DNA from: Rubrivivax sp.
GTDB lineage: Bacteria > Pseudomonadota > Gammaproteobacteria > Burkholderiales > Burkholderiaceae_C
DNA length: 36,656 nt
NCBI GenBank assembly: GCA_026125665.1
Contig: JAHCKS010000047.1
Location: 1 to 36,656, forward strand
Direction of reading: 5' to 3'
Shown here piece after piece: positions 1-6,560 of the stretch (its first letter is position 1; every line of letters begins with the position of its first letter). A model generated the notes under the pieces. It searched no databases and was not told the DNA's origin. It saw only the letters and a program-made list of their open reading frames with translations. A program made the translations under genes and the position numbers.

Positions 1-474
1 CGCGCCCGGCATCGCGCCGACCACGATCGGCCCGGGCGCCTCGAGGAACTTCTGGTACTCGGCCCAGAACATCTCGGCGTGGCCGACGGTGCAGATCGAG
101 TGCGTGTGGCCGCCGTGCGGACCGGCGCCGGGCACCTCGTCGAACGAGAGCTTCGGGCCGGTGGTGATCACCAGGTAGTCGTAGTCCAGCGCCTGGCCGT
201 TGTCGAGCGTCACCCGGTTGGCCGCCGGGTCGATCGACGAGGCACCGCTGGCGACGAAGCGGATGCCCTTGCGCTCGAGCATCGGCGCGATCGGCAAGGT
301 GACCACCGAGCGCTCGCGCCAGTCCACCGCGACCCAGGGGTTGGACGGGGTGAACTGGAAGGTGTCGCTCGGGTTCACCACGGTCACCTGGTGTTCCGGG
401 GGCAGCAGGGCCCGCAGTTCGTAGGCGGCAGGCATGCCGCCCAGGCCGGCGCCCATGATCACGATGTGGGCCAT
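1..474 (-). CDS. sqr: Sulfide:quinone oxidoreductase (FAD flavoprotein), 3' end cut by window edge
   Basis: Translating the minus strand from the ATG at 474 gives 158 residues that run off the left edge. The N-terminus has a dinucleotide-binding glycine motif (GAGLGG, residues 8-13) and then an FTPSNPWVAV stretch typical of SQR. Further on are ITTGPKL and SICTVGHAE, the latter placing the first redox cysteine near residue 133. The visible part ends in PGPIVVGAMPGA, just before the second redox cysteine is expected. The family oxidises sulfide to polysulfide or sulfur and passes electrons to quinone at the cytoplasmic membrane. An AGGAG ribosome site lies just upstream of the start. The gene is last in the soe gene train, 37 bp after the FadL-type gene. 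A flavocytochrome c sulfide dehydrogenase-like protein is a less likely alternative. Confidence 0.8.
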   Translation of the reverse strand, partial: MAHIVIMGAGLGGMPAAYELRALLPPEHQVTVVNPSDTFQFTPSNPWVAVDWRERSVVTLPIAPMLERKGIRFVASGASSIDPAANRVTLDNGQALDYDYLVITTGPKLSFDEVPGAGPHGGHTHSICTVGHAEMFWAEYQKFLEAPGPIVVGAMPGA

Positions 475-511
475 GCGGTGTCTCCTTTGTGCGTGGCGCG
501 CCGCGCCGGGT

Positions 512-1813
512 TCAGAAGCGGCGGCTCCAGGCAAGACCGATCGAGTACTGCCGCATGCGGATGGTCTCGCTTCCGCCGGCGCCCGGTCCCATCAGCTGAT
601 TGAACAGCGAGGTGCCGCTCACGCTTTGACGTGGCGCATACATGAAGGCGGCCGTCAGCTCGTTGGCCGGGTCCATGGCCCAGCTGAAACCGGCCGTGTA
701 GTGCGTGGTCATCACGCCCGGCGCGAGGATGTTGAAGGTGACGTCGGCGGACTCGATCGGGTTGTCGCCGTGGTTCACGCCGGCGCGCAGCGTCCAGGCC
801 GGGCTGGCGCGCCACGGCACGCCGAGCTTGAAGACGTCGATGTCCTTCCAGCCGAAGCCGGGGCCGTTCGGGGCGCCCAGCTGGCCCTGCGGCAGGCTGG
901 CGCGGCCCACCGAGGGCACGCCGCTGTACTCGATGCGCTGGTAGTCGAACGCGACGGTCAGCGCCGGCGTCGGCGTGAAGGCCAGCCCGATCGCGTAGTG
1001 CGCCGGGATGTCGAAGTCGCCGCCGCCGGCGAACAGGCCCTTGTACTCGTCGAAGGCGCTCATGTTCATCTTCGGCGCGTAGGCGGCACCGATCGTCAGC
1101 GAGTCGATCGGCCGGCCCAGGTAACCCAGGCGCACCCCGAAGCCGTGCGAGCGCGAGTAGCCGCGGTTGGTGACGCTGCCCGGCGCGCTGCTGAAGTTCG
1201 GGATGTTCTCGAAGGCCTGCAGGCCGTGGGCCTCGAACTGCTGGTAACCGAGCAGCAGCGAGACGCCGACCGAGTGGTTCGGGTTGAGCTTGTACGACAC
1301 GGTCGGCGCGACCACCAGCTGCATCAGGTCCACGCCGAGCCCGCCGCTGCCGCACAGCATGTTGCCCGGTGCCACCGTGGTCGGGCTGTTCGGGCACTGG
1401 AACGGGCCCTGCGGGTAGTCGGTGTTCATGCCGCCGTTGCCGTACACGGTGACGCCCAGCGCCAGGTCGCTGCCGAGCAGGTGGTTGTAGCCGAGCTCGG
1501 GCACGTAGAAGAGCTTGCTGTCGCTGTCCACCGAGCCGTTCAGCGAGGCGACGCCGGCGCCGCTGCGCTGCGCGTCGCGCCGCGGCGAGAACAGGTCGAC
1601 GCCCAGGTCCAGGCGGGGGCCGGCCCAGACCATGCTGGCCGGGTTGTTGGCGCCGCCCATCGCGTCCTCGGTCATCGCGACCGAGGCCCCGCCCATGCCC
1701 TTGGCGCGGATGCCGTAGCCGTGCGGGAAGTAGCCGTTGGTGGCGAGTGCCGGGCCGGCGGCCAGCGCCGCCGCGAGGGCGAGCGCGGCGGGCGCGTAAC
1801 GAAGGCGGTTCAT
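512..1813 (-). CDS. FadL/OmpP1-type outer-membrane transport protein
   Basis: The 433-residue protein starts with a clear signal peptide (hydrophobic Ala/Leu run ending ALA at about residue 24). The mature N-terminus, TNGYFPHGYG, is the short hatch-like start typical of FadL/OMPP1/TodX channels, followed by GMGGASVAMTEDAMGGANNPA. The rest is rich in alternating aromatic and Gly residues and ends in a C-terminal phenylalanine (WSRRF), the usual beta-barrel assembly signal. The family carries hydrophobic molecules such as fatty acids or aromatic hydrocarbons through the outer membrane. Here it lies between the Rieske fusion gene and sqr, so the cargo may be a sulfur compound or elemental sulfur species, but that is inference. 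AGGAG lies 8 bases before the ATG. Confidence 0.88.
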   Translation of the reverse strand: MNRLRYAPAALALAAALAAGPALATNGYFPHGYGIRAKGMGGASVAMTEDAMGGANNPASMVWAGPRLDLGVDLFSPRRDAQRSGAGVASLNGSVDSDSKLFYVPELGYNHLLGSDLALGVTVYGNGGMNTDYPQGPFQCPNSPTTVAPGNMLCGSGGLGVDLMQLVVAPTVSYKLNPNHSVGVSLLLGYQQFEAHGLQAFENIPNFSSAPGSVTNRGYSRSHGFGVRLGYLGRPIDSLTIGAAYAPKMNMSAFDEYKGLFAGGGDFDIPAHYAIGLAFTPTPALTVAFDYQRIEYSGVPSVGRASLPQGQLGAPNGPGFGWKDIDVFKLGVPWRASPAWTLRAGVNHGDNPIESADVTFNILAPGVMTTHYTAGFSWAMDPANELTAAFMYAPRQSVSGTSLFNQLMGPGAGGSETIRMRQYSIGLAWSRRF

Positions 1814-1886
1814 GGTGTGTCTCCTGTTGTCGTGGTCGTGGTCGGTGTCGGATCGGTATCGGGTCGGTCGGTGGAACTCGGGGTGT

Positions 1887-2525
1887 TCACCAGCGCGCCT
1901 GCACGCGACCGCCCTCGACGCGGCATTCCCAGCGCGTCAGCGGCGTGTCGCCCTTGGCGACGCACCGGCCGCTGCGGATGTCGAAGGCCCACTCGTGCTT
2001 CGGGCAGGTGAGCCGCGTGCCCTGCAGCGCGAGGTGCGGGATGTCGGTGGTCTGGTGCGGGCAGCGGCTGTCGTACACGTGCCAGTCGTCGCTGCCGCCG
2101 TCGCCCGTGCGGTGCACGAACACGGCGCGCCCATCGCACTCGACGCGCCGGGTCTGGCCGGGGGGCAGTTCGTCGGCACCGAGCAGGTCGTGCCAGCTCG
2201 ATTCGCCGTGCAGCGCCTCGGGGCTGAAGCCCGGCAGGTTCATCGCCAGGATCAGGTCGGCGGCCCAGACGATCTTCGCCAGCCCGAGGGCCGGGAAGGC
2301 CATCAGCAGCGCATCGAGCACCTCCATCGGCGTGCAGCCCTCGCGCAGCGCGCGGTTCACATACTGCTTGAAGCCGCGCTCGGTCTGCGCGTGCACCTTG
2401 GTGATCACCGAGATCAGGTTCCGGGTCTTCGGGTCGAGGTGCTTGCCGCACTCCTTCAGGAACTTGAAGTAGTGGCCGAGCGCATCGGGGCGGGCCTTGA
2501 CGAGGTAGGCGAGGGCGTCGCTCAT
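1887..2525 (-). CDS. Carboxymuconolactone decarboxylase-like domain fused to a Rieske [2Fe-2S] domain
   Basis: The 212-residue protein has two parts. Residues about 10-100 resemble the all-helical AhpD/carboxymuconolactone decarboxylase fold (LDPKTRNLISVI, then EGCTPMEVLDALLMAFPALG), but the usual CxxC redox pair is replaced by HAQTER, so peroxidase-like chemistry is unlikely. Residues about 115-212 form a Rieske ferredoxin domain with C155-P-H157 and C174-P-K-H177, the full set of cluster ligands. There is no signal peptide, so it should be cytoplasmic. The ATG overlaps the stop of the upstream stress-protein gene by 4 bp, which implies coupled translation. A role as a small electron carrier or redox adaptor in sulfur oxidation is inference. 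Longer in-frame extensions upstream are shadows inside the usp gene. Confidence 0.8.
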   Translation of the reverse strand: MSDALAYLVKARPDALGHYFKFLKECGKHLDPKTRNLISVITKVHAQTERGFKQYVNRALREGCTPMEVLDALLMAFPALGLAKIVWAADLILAMNLPGFSPEALHGESSWHDLLGADELPPGQTRRVECDGRAVFVHRTGDGGSDDWHVYDSRCPHQTTDIPHLALQGTRLTCPKHEWAFDIRSGRCVAKGDTPLTRWECRVEGGRVQARW

Positions 2526-3385
2526 GTCCGGGGTCCTGTGGAGGAGGGCGAGGGGGTGATGCACACCAGCACCGGCTGCTCGGCCAGGCCGATGACCTTC
2601 TGCGCCACGCCGCCCAGCCAGGCATGGGCCAGGCTGTCGCTGCCGTGGCGGCCGATCACCAGCAGGTCGGCGCCGAGCTGCTTCGCACCGGCGACCACCT
2701 GCTCGTGCGGCCGGCCCACGCGCGTGGCCGCGTCGACCGCGACGCCGAAGCCGCGCGCCGCCGACCAGGCCTGCTGCAACGCGCGCTCGGCGTGCTGCAT
2801 CGCCTCCGCGGCCGGACCGGCGACCGCCAGCACCGACAACGGCAGGCCGCATTCGGCGGCGATCGCCGCGGCCGTCGACACCGGCGTCATGTCGGGGCTG
2901 GTCGGGTCGAGCGAGACCAGCACGCGGCGCTGCCACATCGCCGCGGCGCGCGGCACCACCAGCACGCTGCAGGGGGCGTGCGCGACGACGTTGCGCACCA
3001 TCTCGCCGACCAGCAGGTTGGCCAGCAGGCCGCGGCGGCCGCGGCGACGGATGACGAGCAGGGCGGCGCCGCGCGCCTTCGCCTCGTCGAGGATCTCCGC
3101 GTGCGGCAGCGGCCCGCGGCGCACGCGCAGCTCGAGCGCGACGCCGGCGGCGCGCGCCTGCGCCTCGAGCGCCTCGCGGCGCCGGCCCGCTTCGTCGTCG
3201 GCGCGCGCGGCGACATCGGGGGCCGCCATCTCGAGCTCGGCGTTGCTCTCGATCGGCAGCACCACGGCCAGCGGCGCTCCGCGCCGTTGTGCCAGCGCCA
3301 GCGCCAGTGCCTCGGCCCCCGCGTCCTGCTCGGTGTGCTGCGTGGCCAGCAGCAGCGCAACGGGTGTCGTGGGATGTGCGTCCAT
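2522..3385 (-). CDS. Universal stress protein, tandem UspA domains
   Basis: The 287-residue protein has two UspA-like alpha/beta domains (about 1-140 and 148-287). Each ends in the typical strand after a glycine-rich nucleotide loop: GRRGLLANLLVG then APCSVLVVP in the first, GRHGSDSLAHAWLGG then QPVLVC in the second. The ATP-binding G-x2-G-x9-G pattern is partly kept, but the following Ser/Thr is missing in both copies, so nucleotide binding is uncertain. The ATG at 3385 gives a normal tandem-Usp length; upstream in-frame sequence is low-complexity. It lies 47 bp after the small membrane gene and overlaps the Rieske fusion gene by 4 bp. Usp proteins often accompany redox operons; the role here is unknown. 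Confidence 0.88.
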   Translation of the reverse strand: MDAHPTTPVALLLATQHTEQDAGAEALALALAQRRGAPLAVVLPIESNAELEMAAPDVAARADDEAGRRREALEAQARAAGVALELRVRRGPLPHAEILDEAKARGAALLVIRRRGRRGLLANLLVGEMVRNVVAHAPCSVLVVPRAAAMWQRRVLVSLDPTSPDMTPVSTAAAIAAECGLPLSVLAVAGPAAEAMQHAERALQQAWSAARGFGVAVDAATRVGRPHEQVVAGAKQLGADLLVIGRHGSDSLAHAWLGGVAQKVIGLAEQPVLVCITPSPSSTGPRT

Positions 3386-3432
3386 CGCTGCCCTTCGTGT
3401 CGTGGTCCGCCGTCCGCGTGCCGCCGGTGCCG

Positions 3433-3870
3433 TCAATGCCCGACGCCGATCCAGCCCGACGCGGCCAGCGCGATCACCGCCACCTGGGCCAGGCACAACG
3501 CGACGAACGCGCGGTCCCCGCGCCGCAGGTACAGCGGCAGCAGCGCCACCAGCGGCACCACCGAGCAGCCGGACAGCAGCGCGATGCCGGCCAGCGAGGC
3601 CATGTCCCCATGCCGCACGTCGGCCAGCCAGCCCCAGCCCGGAGCCAGACCGGTGGCCTTCAGGTATTGCTCCACCGGCATCGTCCACAACTCGGCCAGG
3701 CGGTCCGTCGGCACGCGCGACGGCACCAGGCCGACGACGTAGGCCGCGAAGGCCAGCACCGTGAGCACGAGCCCGATCCTCGCGCACCACTCCAGCAGCG
3801 TGGCGTAGCGCAGCTGCTCGGGCGACTGCCCGGCGGGCTCGTTCACTGCCGCATCCGTCGTCTCGCTCAC
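3433..3870 (-). CDS. Small integral membrane protein of the soe operon, unknown function
   Basis: The GTG at 3870 overlaps the TauE/SafE stop codon (GTGA), giving 145 residues. An initial hydrophilic segment (about 1-27) is followed by three hydrophobic stretches near residues 30-50, 90-115 and 120-140, with a polar loop of about 40 residues between the first two that probably faces the periplasm. I recognise no catalytic or metal-binding motif: there are only a few cysteines and no paired histidines. Coupled translation with the exporter gene suggests it works with the exporter or with SoeC. I cannot assign a named family with confidence. Confidence 0.72.
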   Translation of the reverse strand: MSETTDAAVNEPAGQSPEQLRYATLLEWCARIGLVLTVLAFAAYVVGLVPSRVPTDRLAELWTMPVEQYLKATGLAPGWGWLADVRHGDMASLAGIALLSGCSVVPLVALLPLYLRRGDRAFVALCLAQVAVIALAASGWIGVGH

Positions 3871-4835
3871 GGCCACACCCCCGTGCCCTTGAGCAGCGCG
3901 CGCAGCCCGGCGAAGAGCAGCACGGCGATGACCAGCCGCCGGATCACCGCGCCGCGCAGCACGTCGAGCAGCCTTGCGCCGATGCGCGCACCGAGCATCA
4001 TGCCCAGCACCGACGGCACGGCGATCATCGGCAGCACGGCGCCCTGGTTGATGTAGACCCAGGCCGCCGACGAGTCCACGAGCGACAGCACCAGCCCCGA
4101 GCTGCCCGCGGCCACCTTCAGCGGCGCGCCCATCAGCAGGTTCAGGGCCGGCACGTTGGCCCAGCCGGCGCCGATGCCGAACATGCCCGCGAGCACGCCG
4201 ATGCCGGTGAACAGCAGCAGCCCCTGCCAGGTGCGATGCACCTGCCACGACACGGCCTGCCCGGTGGCGCGGTCGACGAAGACGCCGTTCAGCGCCAGCG
4301 CCCGCGACAGTGCGTCGGGCTCGCGCACGAGCGGGAACTCGCTTCGCTTCGAGATGAACATCACCGCCACGATGCCCAGCACCAGGCCCCCCAGCAGGAT
4401 CTGCACCACCGCCACGGGCATCGCCAGCCCCAGCAGCGCACCGAAGATCGACGAGGCCGAGGCCAGCACGGCCAGCGGCAGCGCCAGGCGAACGCTGCCC
4501 AGGCCGCTGCGCAGCAGCGTCGGCCCGGCAGCCAGCGCGCTGGCCAGCGCGACGAGCAGGCCGGCACCACGCACGTAGTCGAGGTGGAACGGCAGGAAGC
4601 TGCCGACGATGGGCACGAACAGCGTGCCGCCGCCGATGCCCGCCGGCACCGCGACGATGCCCATGACGAAACAGGCCACGAACAGCACCGCGGGCCACAC
4701 CCACCAGGGCACGCCGCCCGCAACGCCCGCTGCGCCTGCCGCACCCACCGGCGCGGCCAGCAGCAACAGCGCGCCCCCGAAGGCCGGCGGCCAGACCCGC
4801 GCGCCCCGGCGCCACACGCCTGCCCCGCGTCTCAC
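3867..4835 (-). CDS. tauE: TauE/SafE family sulfite/organosulfur exporter
   Basis: The GTG at 4835 overlaps the soeC stop (GTGA), giving 322 residues with about eight hydrophobic segments. The two internal repeats of the TauE/SafE fold are visible: VPAGIGGGTLFVPIV in the first half and GMFGIGAGWANVPALNLL in the second. A long cytoplasmic loop (about residues 140-200) separates them. The family exports anions such as sulfite or sulfoacetate. Directly after soeABC the natural substrate is sulfite or sulfate, so it may relieve sulfite build-up or move it to the enzyme; the direction is not decided by sequence. The GTG is chosen for the 4-bp overlap; a much longer open frame upstream is a shadow of soeC. 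Confidence 0.87.
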   Translation of the reverse strand: MRRGAGVWRRGARVWPPAFGGALLLLAAPVGAAGAAGVAGGVPWWVWPAVLFVACFVMGIVAVPAGIGGGTLFVPIVGSFLPFHLDYVRGAGLLVALASALAAGPTLLRSGLGSVRLALPLAVLASASSIFGALLGLAMPVAVVQILLGGLVLGIVAVMFISKRSEFPLVREPDALSRALALNGVFVDRATGQAVSWQVHRTWQGLLLFTGIGVLAGMFGIGAGWANVPALNLLMGAPLKVAAGSSGLVLSLVDSSAAWVYINQGAVLPMIAVPSVLGMMLGARIGARLLDVLRGAVIRRLVIAVLLFAGLRALLKGTGVWP

Positions 4836-5782
4836 GACACCGCCTGGTAGTAGAGGTTCTGCGGGTGTCGCGCCTGCGCGAAGAAGTACCAGCGCTCGGC
4901 CAGCAGCCCGAGGCCCTGCACGAGCAGCGCGGCGGCCAGCAGCCACTGGTTGGTGACCGCAGGCCCCTCGAACACCAGCACGAATGCCAGCAGCGCGGCT
5001 GGCAGCACCACGCCGGTGCCGAGCATCACCCATCGCACCCAGCGCAGCGTGCCCGGGCCGCGCCCGTGGAAGAACTCGCGCGTGTTGAACGAGCCGCCCA
5101 TGAAGCCCATCGCGCGCTGGCGGATCGTCGGGTGGCGCACGCCGATCGCCGTCTGCAGCGTCGAGCGCGGCACGAGCCGGGCGTTGCGCGCCAGCGCCGC
5201 GCCGCGCGTCGCGCCGGCCACGAGCGTGAGTGCCAGCGCGAGCGCCGTCAGTGCCGGCACCAGCGCCGGCGCGCGCGCACCGGCCAGCGCCGCGGCCAGC
5301 GTGGCCCCGCTGGCCAGCCCGATCAGCGTGTAGTTCACGAGCGTCCAGCCGCTCGCCCACTCCTGGATGAAGCGAATGCTGGCGTAGATCATCGCCGTGC
5401 ACAGGAAGAGCAGCACCGCCACCACCGCCGCGGCGGCACCGACCGGCCGCGTCCAGCCCGCGCCGGTCCAGTGCCCGAAGGCCCAGCCGAGCGCGCCGGC
5501 CAGGAACAGCGGCAGCACGATCACCTCGCGCGACAGCCACGACGTGCGCCACATCGCGGCGGCGCGCCAGGCCCGCTCGGGGCGCCCGAGGTGGAAGAAC
5601 GACGCGGCGAGCGCGGCGAGCGCCAGCGCGAAGGCGGCGGCGCCGCCGAGCGCGAAGAAGCCGGGGCCCGTGCCGCCGCGGCCGGCGTAGCCGGCGAGCT
5701 CGGCGCCGTAGAGCACGAGCAGCAGCCCCTGCGCGGCGCCGCACAGCGTTGTGAGCAGGATGACGGACCAGGCCGGGTTCAT
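4832..5782 (-). CDS. soeC: SoeC: DmsC-type membrane anchor of sulfite dehydrogenase
   Basis: The 316-residue protein has about eight or nine transmembrane segments. It carries the DmsC-like stretch FHLGRPERAWRA followed by TSWLSREVIVLPLFL in the first third, and a soluble loop with MGFMGGSFNTREFF in the second half. In the SoeABC complex this subunit takes electrons from the iron-sulfur subunit to the quinone pool at the cytoplasmic side of the membrane. It follows soeB by 43 bp and overlaps the exporter gene. The length matches SoeC of purple sulfur bacteria. A generic DMSO-reductase-like anchor would look similar; the assignment rests on the gene set. Confidence 0.83.
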   Translation of the reverse strand: MNPAWSVILLTTLCGAAQGLLLVLYGAELAGYAGRGGTGPGFFALGGAAAFALALAALAASFFHLGRPERAWRAAAMWRTSWLSREVIVLPLFLAGALGWAFGHWTGAGWTRPVGAAAAVVAVLLFLCTAMIYASIRFIQEWASGWTLVNYTLIGLASGATLAAALAGARAPALVPALTALALALTLVAGATRGAALARNARLVPRSTLQTAIGVRHPTIRQRAMGFMGGSFNTREFFHGRGPGTLRWVRWVMLGTGVVLPAALLAFVLVFEGPAVTNQWLLAAALLVQGLGLLAERWYFFAQARHPQNLYYQAVS

Positions 5783-5825
5783 CGGGGTTGCAGGGCGCGC
5801 ACGCGGCTCATGTCTTCACGGGGCC

Positions 5826-6560
5826 TCAGATGCTCGCATCCTCGAGCGTGGCGGCACCCGCGGCAGGCTTGGGCGGATGCCCTTCCACCTTCAGCGGGTT
5901 GTCGGCCCGCACCAGCTCGTCGGCATGGATGCGAAGCTTCGTCTTGCGCCGCGGCAGGTAGTGGTTGGCCGGGTGCGTGCCCCACTCGGGCATCAGCGCG
6001 TAGCCGCCGTTCTCGCGGATGGCCTGCGAGGCCTCGCTGTCCGGGTCGTGGATGTCGCCGAAGATGCGTGCCGAGGTCGGGCAGGCCTTGACGCAGGCGG
6101 GCTGCCGGTCGATCTCGGGCAGCCGTGGGTCGTAGATGCGGTCCACGCACAGCGTGCACTTCTTCATCACCTTCTGGTTCTCGTCGATCTCGCGAGCGCC
6201 GTAAGGGCAGGCCCACGCGCAGTACTTGCAGCCGATGCACTTGTCGTAGTCGACGAGCACGATGCCGTCTTCCTCGCGCTTGTAGCTGGCGCCGGTGGGG
6301 CACACCGGCACGCAAGGCGGGTCTTCGCAATGCAGGCAGCTCTTCGGGAAGTGCACGGTCTCGGTGTGCGGGAACTCGCCCACCTCGAAGGTCTGCACGC
6401 GGTTGAAGAAGGTGCCGCTGGGGTCGGCGCCGAACGGCTGCTGGTCGCTCATCGGGCCGGCGGCGCCGGCGGTGTTCCACTCCTTGCAGCTCGTCACGCA
6501 GGCATGGCAGCCGACGCAGACGTTGAGATCGATGACGAGCGCGAGCTGGCGCCGGCTCAT
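5826..6560 (-). CDS. soeB: SoeB: four-cluster ferredoxin subunit of sulfite dehydrogenase
   Basis: The 244-residue protein has four cysteine groups for four [4Fe-4S] clusters: CVGCHACVTSC (C15-C25), CLHCEDPPCVPVC, CIGCKYCAWACP, and CTLC paired with ACVKACP. No signal peptide is visible, so it acts in the cytoplasm, as expected for Soe and unlike periplasmic polysulfide or tetrathionate reductases. It relays electrons from the molybdenum site of SoeA to SoeC. Its ATG overlaps the soeA stop by 4 bp (6557-6560), consistent with equimolar production. Length and cluster spacing agree with the DmsB/PsrB/SoeB superfamily. Confidence 0.87.
   Translation of the reverse strand: MSRRQLALVIDLNVCVGCHACVTSCKEWNTAGAAGPMSDQQPFGADPSGTFFNRVQTFEVGEFPHTETVHFPKSCLHCEDPPCVPVCPTGASYKREEDGIVLVDYDKCIGCKYCAWACPYGAREIDENQKVMKKCTLCVDRIYDPRLPEIDRQPACVKACPTSARIFGDIHDPDSEASQAIRENGGYALMPEWGTHPANHYLPRRKTKLRIHADELVRADNPLKVEGHPPKPAAGAATLEDASI

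Noticed and set aside
434-2011. Plus-strand 525-codon frame across the sqr start and the FadL-type gene
   Set aside because: It is antisense to genes with signal peptides and conserved motifs; no domain is seen in its own translation.
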